Shown here piece after piece: positions 52,886-61,493 of a stretch of DNA of 64,000 nt (positions are counted from its first letter, which is position 1; every line of letters begins with the position of its first letter). The translations under genes were made by a program, and so were the position numbers. Source of the DNA: Pantoea eucrina (GTDB lineage Bacteria > Pseudomonadota > Gammaproteobacteria > Enterobacterales > Enterobacteriaceae). Under the pieces are notes generated by a model. That model was given only the letters and a program-made list of their open reading frames with translations. It did not search any database and had not been told where the DNA came from. The stretch spans positions 62,001 through 126,000 of the forward strand of contig NZ_MIPP01000001.1 in the NCBI RefSeq assembly GCF_002095385.1, given 5' to 3'.

Positions 52886-52911
52886 TTGGTTGAGGCCGAA
52901 GCCCCAACCAA
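52886..52911 (-). terminator. UUCG-loop hairpin downstream of the winged-helix-like gene
   Basis: On the minus strand TTGGTTGGGGC, TTCG, GCCTCAACCAA: an 11-bp stem with one mismatch capped by a very stable tetraloop, 18 bases after the stop of the minus-strand gene. The tail is not strongly T-rich. Confidence 0.6.
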
Positions 52912-52928
52912 GATTAAAGTTCACGCTA

Positions 52929-53462
52929 TCAACCTGCGTTAGAATCCGGGCCAGCTTCGTCGTTTGCCGCTCTTCTCAGAAGTTCTTGAACACCATCCTC
53001 ACCGTATTCTTTCACCAATCGTCTGATATCTTTCTGAGCTTGGCTTTCCTTTTTACGGCAGGCACTGTCATGACGTTCTTTGAATACCACTTCCGGCTCA
53101 GCTTTAAGCCTTTCTTGATCCTCTGGGGTAATGAAAAAGAGTGACTGTTTAGTCCGGTTCCCCACATCTGACTCTGTTTCGACACGGCGACTTGAGATAG
53201 GGAAGGAGTATTCCTTCTCTAAGGCATGGATCACAGCAGAAGCTCGCTTTACACCGTAATCAGCAGGAATAGTATAACCCGATGTCGTAATGGATTTACT
53301 GTCTAAAAGAGCAGCGAGTACACAGGCTTGAGTACGGTTGAGACATTGAACTGCTTCTAAAGCCGATGGGTGACCATCAAAGAAAGAAGCTAACTTGATG
53401 AGGGCTTGTTCAGGTGCGTAGTCGTCGGTTACTTTGCGCTGATTAAAATCTTTATCTGTCAT
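52929..53462 (-). CDS. Putative winged-helix DNA-binding protein, phage or plasmid type
   Basis: Protein of 177 residues with no named homologue that I recognise. Residues about 45-95 (RTQACVLAALLDSKSITTSG, then DYGVKRASAVIHALEKEY and SFPISSRRVE) have the spacing of a winged helix: helix, turn, recognition helix, then a basic wing. The C-terminal third is very charged (ERHDSACRKKESQAQKDIRR) and helical. Such proteins occur in prophages and integrative elements as regulators or replication helpers. A palindrome lies 55 bases upstream and a hairpin downstream. The function is inferred only from this pattern. Confidence 0.6.
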   Translation of the reverse strand: MTDKDFNQRKVTDDYAPEQALIKLASFFDGHPSALEAVQCLNRTQACVLAALLDSKSITTSGYTIPADYGVKRASAVIHALEKEYSFPISSRRVETESDVGNRTKQSLFFITPEDQERLKAEPEVVFKERHDSACRKKESQAQKDIRRLVKEYGEDGVQELLRRAANDEAGPDSNAG

Positions 53463-53516
53463 AATGAGTTACTCCGATATAGTACGGATCAACCCAGATC
53501 AGAGATGTCATCTAGA

Positions 53517-53532
53517 TTTGCATAAATGCAAA
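53517..53532. promoter_or_regulatory. Operator-like palindrome upstream of the winged-helix-like gene
   Basis: TTTGCAT AA ATGCAAA, a perfect 7-bp dyad with a two-base centre, 55 bases upstream of the 52929-53462 gene. A second dyad, ACCAGAT...ATCTGGT at 53582-53602, contains a related TGCAAAATC. Autoregulation is a guess from position. Confidence 0.45.
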
Positions 53533-53633
53533 ATCTTCTGGAAATCTACGTCAATTAGCCGTAATCTTCCGCAACGGCTTAACCAGATGTGCAAAATCTG
53601 GTTGGGCCGATTCAGTCTCTGTACTGGAGCATG

Positions 53634-53684
53634 AGCAGCTATCGGGTGTCGGTTCCTAGGCCATTTACCTGATAGCTGCTTTTT
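53634..53684 (+). terminator. Long-stem hairpin with T-run; possible small-RNA end
   Basis: AGCAGCTATC, one mismatch, GGT ... ACC, one mismatch, GATAGCTGCT then TTTTT. The 13-bp stem encloses about 20 bases that include GGTTCCTAGGCC. No plus-strand gene lies immediately upstream, so it may end an untranslated RNA. The rest of 53463-53966 shows no credible gene. Confidence 0.5.
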
Positions 53685-53966
53685 CGTTTCTGGGATCTAT
53701 GATCACCAGCATTCCAATGCTACCACGTCCCCTACGTTATGCACATCTAAATCCATCCAATTATGCACATTTTCTGTCTTCATCGTTCGTCAGATCGATT
53801 CTCAGCGCTTTTCTAACAGTTTTTGATGTATAGCTAGCTAAACAACGACAATCGTTTACAGCGCGTTTAAAGCGGTTTAATTCACATGTCTATAAAAACA
53901 GGGGTTAAATCAACAGGGTAAACTTGTTGACGAAAATCGCCCAAAATACGTGAACGCTGCGGATGG

Positions 53967-54296
53967 TTGTTCGTCATTTATCCAATCTGGCTGATGCCTG
54001 ATACTCAAGTTGCCAATGATAATCCTGTCACAAAATCAACCGCCCCCGGGCGCGAATTCACGATGCCGGGTGCCTCTATATATAGAAGGGCTGGAAAATA
54101 TCTCTGGCTCTCTTGGGGATCTGCTGGGCGTGGCATGGCTGGGCTGACAGGATACAATCATCTTTGGAAAATATATCAATCACTTAAGCATCAATTTTCT
54201 TCCGAGTTCCGAGTCGCCATGAAGTTGAGCGCGGCAGCGGTGAATAATGCCCACGCCAGACACATAGCGGCCTGCCTGCACATCAGCACCTCATGA
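53967..54296 (+). CDS. Doubtful hypothetical frame, 109 residues
   Basis: An open frame beginning MFVIYPIWLMPDTQVANDN; a later ATG at 54063 would give MPGASIYRRAGKY. No domain was recognised. Its stop overlaps an ATG of the next frame (ATGA), but that following frame only becomes HsdS-like about 100 bases later, so the overlap may be accidental. Codon use is unremarkable and no clear ribosome-binding site was seen. It may be chance or a fragment at a recombination junction. Confidence 0.25.
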   Translation: MFVIYPIWLMPDTQVANDNPVTKSTAPGREFTMPGASIYRRAGKYLWLSWGSAGRGMAGLTGYNHLWKIYQSLKHQFSSEFRVAMKLSAAAVNNAHARHIAACLHISTS

Positions 54297-54363
54297 CCCT
54301 GAGAGCGTCCGCAGAGCACCAACACAGCGCCCAGACCAGACGACACACACACGACAGGAAAAA

Positions 54364-55522
54364 TTACTCAAACGCCTGGCGAATCGGACTATTTTTACGT
54401 GCATTTAACATAATAGATATTGCGGAAGAAAAAGGTACAGGTAAGACATTTAAAGAGATCTCAGGTAGCTCTGCTAAAACGTTGCCCTTCGTTATCGCCC
54501 CACATACAGAACAAAAAAACATCGCTGAAAAACTTGATACGCTGCTGGCGCAGGTAGACAGCACCAAAGCACGTCTTGAGCAAATCCCCAAAATCCTGAA
54601 GCGTTTTCGTCAGGCCGTGCTGGCTGCAGCGGTAGAAGGTAAATTAACTAAAGTATGGCAAAACGAAAATCCCAGCAAAACAACACAGAATTTATTAAAA
54701 AATCATGTTCCGCTACCTCGTCCCGCACGCTGGAAATCGCGCTCTGCATCATTAATACATGGCACTTACGCGACAGCTGTAGGTAATCCCAAAGAATCTA
54801 AAGTCTTAGAATGGCAGTGGGTACCCCTCGTTGATGTTGCACGAATGGAATCTGGTCACACTCCAAGTCGAAGTAAACCAGAATACTGGGGAGGCGATAT
54901 TTGCTGGATTGGAATCAAGGATGCCAACAAAAATCATGCTTCAACTATATTGGATACAGAGCAAAAAACTAATGAGCTTGGTATAGCTAATTCTGCAAGC
55001 AGATTATTACCTGAAGGTACCATTTGTATAAGCAGGACAGCATCCGTAGGATATGTTGTAAAGATGGGGAAATCTATGGCAACGAGCCAAGATTTTGTAA
55101 ACTGGCTACCATCAGAAGTAATTTATGCCGATTGGTTAAAGTGGCTATTTGTGGCTGAAAAAGAATCATTGTTTAAATTTGGTAAAGGCTCTACGCATAC
55201 AACAGTTTATTTCCCTGAGTGGCTATCGCTACATGTTTTATTACCTCATATAGAGGAGCAACAGGAAATCGTTCGCCGCGTAGAACAACTCTTCGCCTAC
55301 GCCGACACCATTGAAAAACAGGTCAACAACGCACTTCCCCGCGTCAATAATCTGACGCAATCGATTCTGGCAAAAGCATTCCGTGGTGAACTCACCGCCG
55401 AGTGGCGGGCAGAAAACCCGGAGTTAATTAGTGGTGAAAACAGCGCCGCCGCGTTGCTGGAAAAAATCAAAGGCGAACGGGCAGCCAGTACAGGTAAAAA
55501 AGCCTCGCGTAAAAAATCCTGA
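54364..55522 (+). pseudogene. hsdS: Truncated type I restriction specificity subunit HsdS (C-terminal half)
   Basis: HsdS recognises DNA through two target-recognition domains joined by conserved helices. Here the first recognition domain is missing. The homologous part starts around GTGKTFKEISGSSAKTLPF, followed by the central conserved helix (PHTEQKNIAEKLDTLLAQV). The second recognition domain lies at about 54800-55240, and the C-terminal conserved helix (EEQQEIVRRVEQLFAYADTI...SILAKAFRGELT) is intact. Just upstream another frame reads ESDYFYVHLT before two stops, which looks like the end of the lost first domain, so there is also a frameshift near 54405. The open frame nominally extends to an ATG at 54293, but that upstream part has no homology. 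No hsdM or hsdR is in the window, so it is a remnant or half-subunit. Confidence 0.82.
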
Positions 55523-55653
55523 TCCTTATTTTTGCGCACCTTACTGGTGCGCTGCTTATTATTTCCTGCCAACAAAAGCGTAATTTTTATATTCAAATGA
55601 TTTTATAAATAGCTTATTTCGCACTATTTTAAACTGGACTTTCCATCACTTTA

Positions 55654-55669
55654 CTGATGATATGTACAG
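55654..55669 (+). promoter_or_regulatory. LexA (SOS) box upstream of symE
   Basis: CTGATGATATGTACAG fits CTGT-N8-ACAG with one mismatch, and the flanks (TA...GTA) extend the dyad. It lies 78 bases before the symE start. E. coli symE is a LexA target, so the site is expected. Confidence 0.78.
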
Positions 55670-55671
55670 GT

Positions 55672-55755
55672 ATTTAGCGCGGCGCGGATGTGCGCCAACA
55701 CACCCGCGCCGCTAATCACAACTACTATTTAGAAGGAATAGTAATCATGACTAAC
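55672..55755 (-). ncRNA. symR: SymR antisense RNA region (approximate ends)
   Basis: In E. coli SymR is a short RNA transcribed opposite the symE 5' end that blocks translation of the toxin mRNA. The same interval here holds a large inverted repeat at 55675-55714 (TAGCG...GGCGCGG against CCGCGCC...CGCTA), which would form the terminal hairpin of a minus-strand RNA. Ends are estimated from the family, not from a promoter. Confidence 0.6.
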
Positions 55756-56079
55756 ACGCATTCTATTGCACAATCTGCTGAGCCAGAAGTCTTTGCGACA
55801 AATAATCGCCAAACAACCGTTGGCTATGCGAGCCGCTATCCGGATTATCGTCAAATTCCTGCTATTACCATGAAAGGGCAATGGCTGGAAGAGGCTGGTT
55901 TTGCCAGTGGCATGGCAGTTGAAGTGAAGGTAATGAAAGGCTGCATTGTGCTCATCGCCCAACAGCAAGAGTCTGAACTCATGCAGTCGCTGCGTCAGGC
56001 ATGCAAGCTGTCGGCACGGAAACAAAAGCAGGTGCAGGAGTTTATTCAGGTTATATCCGGTAAGCAAAAAGGCGTCTGA
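55747..56079 (+). CDS. symE: SOS-induced toxin SymE
   Basis: SymE is an SOS-controlled, AbrB-fold-derived toxin of a type I toxin-antitoxin pair; in E. coli overproduction causes nucleoid condensation and RNA damage. The 110-residue protein matches E. coli SymE very closely: [38 protein letters not shown] and [15 protein letters not shown] at 55747 is the family start; the open frame begins 57 bases earlier inside the SymR region. A LexA box lies upstream. It sits between hsdS and mcrB, as in the E. coli immigration control region. Confidence 0.95.
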   Translation: MTNTHSIAQSAEPEVFATNNRQTTVGYASRYPDYRQIPAITMKGQWLEEAGFASGMAVEVKVMKGCIVLIAQQQESELMQSLRQACKLSARKQKQVQEFIQVISGKQKGV

Positions 56080-56089
56080 ATAAGAAACA

Positions 56090-56112
56090 GCTCCCGACAT
56101 CGCATCGGGAGC
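56090..56112 (+). terminator. Hairpin after symE
   Basis: GCTCCCGA, loop, TCGGGAGC, eleven bases after the symE stop. It has no strong T-run, so it is a weak intrinsic terminator or a 3' stabiliser. Confidence 0.55.
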
Positions 56113-56408
56113 GGTTAACTATCACGAAGCGATCACCTCCGCCAGCACATCGGTTGCTCAGCATTCTTCGCTGTTGGCCACGTTCCCCTCCTTACAGGTC
56201 AGCGCCATATTGCCTGACTGGAAAGAAACATTATATTTGAAATCAAAATGATACCACTTTGATGCAAAGTTAATGCGCCAGTACTTTATTCATTCATACT
56301 CATCTGAATTCGTTGCTGCTAACGTTAAATGAATAGTGACTTGATTAAGATTATTCCGATAAGATGTATTTATCTCATTTCTAAATCGCCTTACACATGG
56401 AGTATGTG

Positions 56409-58472
56409 ATGGTTCAGGATCCCGCTGCATTAGCCCCTTTCTTTCATTCTCATATTGCAAAAAACACGCAATACAGCCCAAGATGGGGCAAGCGCTATCG
56501 TCAGCTGGCAGAACAGATCCAGGCCGAAAAACCCAATTTTTCGGCGGATACGATCCGGCAGATTTGGTACGAACGTAGTAATGGTATCTCCAGCCTCAGG
56601 CAGGGTGGCATGTCCCTGGCTGAATTCGAAAATGCACAGGACGAGTTGCTCGATCTTACTCTTCAGATTGCGAAAGGATGCACGCAGAAGAATTATGAAC
56701 AGGTGATTAAGCACCTGATTCAACTGAAAACAAACGGAGTATTGAAAAAGGTTTACCGGGCGCTTTGCCATCGTGCTTTTGCTGCGCTCTACCCTTCGCA
56801 AATTACCAGCGTCGTGAATATCAGCAACTTTTTCAGCAGCTACAACTACTGTAATAACCATTTTCAGCTTGGTCTACCTCAGGGACAAGAGTGGTTCGCC
56901 AGCAACATAGTGCTAAAAAAAACCTTACACCAGGCGCTGGGGGATAATGTTGATCCTATTGAACTGAATATGTCACTCTGGCATCTCTACGAGCAGGTTA
57001 TTCCCGGGAAGAATGATATTGCCTCTATTGGCAGCGAGGCTGCTGTGGCCGAGGACGATCAGGACGAGGAAATTGCCACTCCACAACTGCCCAAAAATAC
57101 CATCCTCTACGGCCCTCCAGGCACCGGTAAAACGTACCGTACTATCGATTTGGCTGTCCGCGCTTGCGAACCTGCAGCTTATTCACAGCAGTTAGGTAAA
57201 GATGAAAGCGAAAGACGTCGCGAGCTGAAAACGATTTATGACCGTCTGGTTGCTGAAAAACGCGTGCGCTTTATTACCTTCCATCAAAGTTTTGGCTATG
57301 AAGAGTTTATCGAGGGACTAAGAGCGGAAACCACCGAAGATGGTGGCGTCAGCTACGAAATCAAACCGGGCATTTTTAAGCAGATCTGTGAAGATGCTAC
57401 GTTTGGACACGCCGGGGTTCAGCAAAAGCTTGATGATGCGCTAATCCGTTTGCAAGAGCGTCTGGCTGAAGAGGGAAGCATTACCCTGAAAACGCAGCAT
57501 GGTAAGGCCTTCCAGCTGGCTTACAAACTCAAGACCTGCTTTGGCATTTTTCCGTTGCAATCGAAAAAAGCGGATTTAGGGAAAGGTTACAATGCTTACC
57601 TTAAAGATATTCGCCTGATGTACCAGGACTCGCAGGTAAAAGTACACAACCCGTCCTATGTGCGCAGCATTCTTCATCACCTGATTGAAAAAGAAAAATT
57701 ACCTTCACATTCACAGGGACCGGAACCGGAAAAGCGGCAGAACTATGTCCTGATTATTGATGAGATTAACCGTGGCAATATCTCCAAAATCTTCGGCGAA
57801 CTGATCACGCTGATAGAGACGTCTAAACGTGCCGGAGAGCCAGAGGCGTTAAGTGTGATGCTACCTTATTCTCCTGATCCGTTTAGCGTACCGAACAACC
57901 TTTATCTGATTGGCACCATGAATACCGCCGATCGTTCGCTTACTGCACTGGATACTGCACTGCGTCGTCGATTCGAGTTTCAGGCCATGCTGCCTGACAC
58001 CGATGTTCTTAAAGATACCGTTGTTAAAGGTATCGACCTGAAACGTCTGCTGCAGACCCTGAATGATCGTATCCAGGTACTGTATGACCGTGAGCATACC
58101 CTGGGCCATGCCTTTTTCATCCCGGTTGTTCAGGCGAAGGATGATGAGGACCTGGCATTTGAGCGACTCAAACGGATCATGCGAAACAAGGTGCTGCCGC
58201 TGCTGGAAGAGTATTTCTACAACGACTGGCAAAAAATCCGCATGGTGCTGGGTGATAACCAAAAGGATAACAAATCTCACCTTCAGTTTGTGCGCGAGGT
58301 AAAAGACCAGAAAAAGTTTGCTGATCTCTTTGGTCAGAGCGGGACCGATGAACTGCATGAGATCGGTGCCAGTTTCCAGCTTACTCCTGAAGAAGACGAA
58401 GTCTGGGACAATCCGCTGGCCTGGCAACAAATCTATGTTCCACATAAAGAGGATGCGGAGCCGGGGAAATGA
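56409..58472 (+). CDS. mcrB: McrB-type AAA+ GTPase with atypical N-terminal domain
   Basis: Motor and recognition subunit of a modification-dependent restriction system. The 687-residue protein has Walker A GPPGTGKT at 235-242, FHQSFGYEEFIEGLRAE near 291, Walker B LIIDEINRGNISKIFGE from 448 and the McrB signature GTMNTADRSL near 502-511. ALRRRFEF and GHAFFIP follow. E. coli McrB has 459 residues. Here the first 225 residues are unlike its DNA-binding domain, and Walker A to Walker B is about 135 residues longer, with an extra helical insert around 340-440. Both suggest different target recognition. ATG at 56409 is chosen because GGAG lies six bases upstream; an in-frame ATG at 56397 has no such site. 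Overlaps mcrC. Confidence 0.9.
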   Translation: MVQDPAALAPFFHSHIAKNTQYSPRWGKRYRQLAEQIQAEKPNFSADTIRQIWYERSNGISSLRQGGMSLAEFENAQDELLDLTLQIAKGCTQKNYEQVIKHLIQLKTNGVLKKVYRALCHRAFAALYPSQITSVVNISNFFSSYNYCNNHFQLGLPQGQEWFASNIVLKKTLHQALGDNVDPIELNMSLWHLYEQVIPGKNDIASIGSEAAVAEDDQDEEIATPQLPKNTILYGPPGTGKTYRTIDLAVRACEPAAYSQQLGKDESERRRELKTIYDRLVAEKRVRFITFHQSFGYEEFIEGLRAETTEDGGVSYEIKPGIFKQICEDATFGHAGVQQKLDDALIRLQERLAEEGSITLKTQHGKAFQLAYKLKTCFGIFPLQSKKADLGKGYNAYLKDIRLMYQDSQVKVHNPSYVRSILHHLIEKEKLPSHSQGPEPEKRQNYVLIIDEINRGNISKIFGELITLIETSKRAGEPEALSVMLPYSPDPFSVPNNLYLIGTMNTADRSLTALDTALRRRFEFQAMLPDTDVLKDTVVKGIDLKRLLQTLNDRIQVLYDREHTLGHAFFIPVVQAKDDEDLAFERLKRIMRNKVLPLLEEYFYNDWQKIRMVLGDNQKDNKSHLQFVREVKDQKKFADLFGQSGTDELHEIGASFQLTPEEDEVWDNPLAWQQIYVPHKEDAEPGK

Positions 58473-59785
58473 GTTCGCGGCAGCGTTTTACAGTCTTTGA
58501 ATATGGATATCTGGTCAGTGACAAAGACAGCGGGCGCGTAAATTATGCGCTCGCACTACCTGCACATCTGTTCGGGTGGCTTGAACAGCGCTGCCTGAGT
58601 GATGATGCGGATAATACCCATCGTCTGCTCACCCTGCGCAGTCAACGTGGCGTGAAAACGCTGCAGGTAAAAAACTATGCTGGCGTTATCTCTCTTCCGG
58701 GGAATGCGTTTATCGAAGTATTGCCTAAAACCGGGCGACATGATGATAACGTTGACACTGCACGCCGGCAGCTTTTAATGATGCTGCGTACGCTAAAATC
58801 CTTTCGTCATATCGCCACGTCCGTATCCAGTGTCAGAACCTCGAAAATGCCGCTGATGGATATTTTTATTCAGCAGTTTATCGATAGTGTGCAGCAGATT
58901 GTGAGGAAGGGGCTCAAGCGCGACTATATACGCCAGCAGGATAATCTCCCCTGGATGAAAGGAAAGTTAAGGGTCTCAGCGCAGTTAAGTAAAAACTGCG
59001 TGCGTCGGGATCGTTTTCAGGTGGAGTTTGATGAATACAGCGCCGATCGTCCTGAAAACCGGATACTCAAAACTGCGATTGATAAAATCTATCGGCAGGT
59101 CAGTAACCCTCAATTACTTCTGCAAATTAACTCCCTGAAAATGTATTTTGACGACATTACATCTGTCAATGATGTCAGTGTTGCCTTCGGCCAGGTACGT
59201 CTCGACCGGCATATGAACCATTATGAACATGCGCTGGCATGGGCGAAGCTGATTCTTCTGGGGCAGTCACCTCACTGTATGCAGGGTGATGCTAACGCTA
59301 TTTCACTACTTTTCCCTATGGAAGCTGTGTTTGAATCTTTTGTAACTGCATGGATGCGTCATCATTATAACGATAACTGGCATGTGAAGGCTCAGGTGGA
59401 TTCGCATACCCTGGTTCGTCTTAATGGCAAAGGTGTATTTAAGCTCAAACCCGATATCTATCTGCAACCTCGCAGGGAGTGTGAGAAGCAGGCGATGATT
59501 TGTGATGTTAAATGGAAAATGGTCGAAGGCGGAAAGGCGACACTCGAACAGTCGCAGACTGACCTTTACCAGATGCTGGCCTATGGCGTTAACTATCAAA
59601 AAGGAGCAGGAGATATGCGGCTGATTTATCCTTCACATGAGGGTTTTAAACAGCCGTTGCCTCATCCCTATGAGTTCAGCCATCAACAGGAAAACCCGCT
59701 GCGTTTATGGGTAGTGCCATTTTTCGTTGGTGACAGTTTGCAAAGTTCTGGCCTGCTTTTTCCTGAGGGGAAAAGCCTGATTTAA
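58469..59785 (+). CDS. mcrC: McrC-type nuclease subunit
   Basis: Endonuclease partner of McrB, 438 residues against 348 in E. coli. The N-terminal part has the McrC block VISLPGNAFIEVLPKTG and LLMMLRTLKSF. The C-terminal PD-(D/E)xK core appears as KLKPDIYLQ with Asp near 328 and MICDVKWK with D-x-K near 345. Its ATG overlaps the mcrB stop (ATGA), so the two are coupled as in E. coli. All catalytic residues are present, so the system looks active. Confidence 0.93.
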   Translation: MSSRQRFTVFEYGYLVSDKDSGRVNYALALPAHLFGWLEQRCLSDDADNTHRLLTLRSQRGVKTLQVKNYAGVISLPGNAFIEVLPKTGRHDDNVDTARRQLLMMLRTLKSFRHIATSVSSVRTSKMPLMDIFIQQFIDSVQQIVRKGLKRDYIRQQDNLPWMKGKLRVSAQLSKNCVRRDRFQVEFDEYSADRPENRILKTAIDKIYRQVSNPQLLLQINSLKMYFDDITSVNDVSVAFGQVRLDRHMNHYEHALAWAKLILLGQSPHCMQGDANAISLLFPMEAVFESFVTAWMRHHYNDNWHVKAQVDSHTLVRLNGKGVFKLKPDIYLQPRRECEKQAMICDVKWKMVEGGKATLEQSQTDLYQMLAYGVNYQKGAGDMRLIYPSHEGFKQPLPHPYEFSHQQENPLRLWVVPFFVGDSLQSSGLLFPEGKSLI

Positions 59786-59852
59786 AATTCCTGCTTTTAT
59801 CTTTCCCATAGTTAGCCATATCATTGATAGGTAATATCCTCGCAACAATGCG

Positions 59853-59884
59853 GCGATGTTCACTTTTTTCTGAGTGGACATCGC
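59853..59884. terminator. Hairpin between mcrC and the convergent membrane-protein gene
   Basis: GCGATGTTCAC and GTGGACATCGC form an 11-bp stem with one mismatch around a T-rich loop, between converging genes. Likely a shared transcription end. Confidence 0.6.
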
Positions 59885-59902
59885 TGCGCATTTCTTGCTG
59901 GT

Positions 59903-61111
59903 TTACTTTTTGGTTTCCGCCTGTGGTAATTTTTCAAGTGTCAGCAGTTCCTGACTCTTTACCCTGCGGCATCGGGAAACTGCATCCTGAAGCCTGCTGC
60001 GAACACTATCATCATAGTCGGTATCCAGGAGTTGATATTGAAGGCTATCTTTATATGATTGAATAATGCTCAGCGGACAGATCAGGCGTATGTCTCCGAG
60101 CGAATAAATTTTTACCGCCTTAAGCAGGTAGTATTTTTTATCTGAAGATCGTTCTTCCTGCCAGGCTGAATCTCTGAAATATTCAGCAGGATAGGATGCG
60201 GACGGGACGCCATAGATATGAGGGGCCAGATCCATTATCCCGGACGTTTTAAGGAACATCGTTAGTATCAGAGCAGGTACCATATGCACAAATGTAAAAA
60301 TGATAAATAGTATTTCAGCCATTATTCCACCAGTCACTGTTACCTGATGCAATAAGGTAGTTCGGTATCTTAATCTGAGGAACACAACGCCAGGTATCAG
60401 TGAGAAAATAATCAGAAAAATAGACAGTGATATTACCGTCAGCGCCTGCCAGAACTCGTTTGTCCCTTCCGGGAATTCCAGGGTGCGAAGAAATAATTCA
60501 AGAGGGAAAATATATATACAGGCTGCAAGAGAGAAAAGAGTTGGCTGTAAAACATGCATGAAAAGAAAGCTTTTTATCTTCTTTCTCTTATTTTCCGTGC
60601 TTACCTGTCTGTATGTTATTGAGCCATTGAACCAAAGAGAAAGTGTAAAGCTGCAAAGCCAGATAGTACTTAACTGAAGGAATACATTCTGTGCAACTTC
60701 TCTTTCTGAGTTACGCATGAGAAAGAAATAGCCAAAAATTATTAGCGTTGATAATAGCGAGGTCAGAAGAACTATTTTGATATTGTTTTCTGTCAGCTCG
60801 TCACGAAAACGACTTTCCCCCTGATAGTTGAAAATAAAAAGTCCGGTCAGCAGCGAGGGCATAAATAATACAATGCAAAAAAGAAGCATGCTGACACAGG
60901 CAAAGACCATCAGGTAACCAAACAGTGACGAGAAAGAGATGCTGTCAAAAAATAGTCCGGTTTGCCCGATACGTGCAAGGTGCGACCATACGAAGAGCGC
61001 TGCAATTGACGTTGACGCAAATGCGGGTGTAAGGATCGTTAAAAACCAGGCGCGCAGTTTTATAAATCGCTTGTTGATTCTGTTATTTTCCATATTCTGA
61101 TACCCATCCAA
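59903..61111 (-). CDS. Multi-pass membrane protein of unknown function beside mcrBC
   Basis: Not recognised. The 402-residue protein has about seven hydrophobic segments: about 22-44, 57-95 (probably two), 115-138, 143-163, 195-215, 230-255 and 265-292. A soluble C-terminal part of about 100 residues follows and contains YPAEYFRDSAWQEERSSDKK and YYLLKAVKIYSLGDIRLICP. It is more AT-rich than the housekeeping genes. An alternative start at 61093 (MENNRINKRF) has a GGATGGG nine bases upstream and is plausible. It converges with mcrC at the end of the defence region. A link to defence is only suggested by position. Confidence 0.7.
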   Translation of the reverse strand: MDGYQNMENNRINKRFIKLRAWFLTILTPAFASTSIAALFVWSHLARIGQTGLFFDSISFSSLFGYLMVFACVSMLLFCIVLFMPSLLTGLFIFNYQGESRFRDELTENNIKIVLLTSLLSTLIIFGYFFLMRNSEREVAQNVFLQLSTIWLCSFTLSLWFNGSITYRQVSTENKRKKIKSFLFMHVLQPTLFSLAACIYIFPLELFLRTLEFPEGTNEFWQALTVISLSIFLIIFSLIPGVVFLRLRYRTTLLHQVTVTGGIMAEILFIIFTFVHMVPALILTMFLKTSGIMDLAPHIYGVPSASYPAEYFRDSAWQEERSSDKKYYLLKAVKIYSLGDIRLICPLSIIQSYKDSLQYQLLDTDYDDSVRSRLQDAVSRCRRVKSQELLTLEKLPQAETKK

Positions 61112-61493
61112 ATCTTGACATTTTTTATTTTAATCAATGTATTACAGGCATGGCGCATTAAGGCCTTGCCGGGTGATTGTCTCCGGTTGTTGCATTTGAG
61201 GAAAGCAAATCTGCCTGCCTGAATCCTGCATGCAAAGCTATATACATTTTTTGCTGATGTGGCATTACATACCCCGCAGACGTCTTTTTATATGAACTTC
61301 AGTTTGCGGCTACAGGCGCTGTTAGCAACATACCGCTACTCTCCGGATACCCCATCCGCCTCCCACAGCAGAAAGCCACAAACCTGATCCGGATCAAAAA
61401 AGCCGCTTTTTCTCTTTGCCGCGCTGCGCTTTTAAGAATCTGTTAAGAACCCGCCGTATAATAAGCGCTTTACTCTACCTTCAGGATGAAACC
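61112..61493. other. Intergenic region before yqjC
   Basis: 382 bases with no frame. A plus-strand TTGACA with TGTATT 17 bases later lies near 61127-61155, pointing right without an evident gene. TATAAT near 61457 is the likely -10 of yqjC. This is where the accessory block returns to core sequence. Confidence 0.5.

Noticed and set aside
56158-56289. Minus-strand 43-codon frame ending [17 protein letters not shown] between symE and mcrB
   Set aside because: It has a natural-looking C-terminus but is closed upstream by a stop without a start codon; at most a gene fragment that I cannot identify.
52095-61111. Second copy of the tRNA-Leu(CAA) 3' end as an attachment site
   Set aside because: Read through the interval by eye and no repeat of GGTTCGAGTCCGGCC was seen, so no attR can be claimed.
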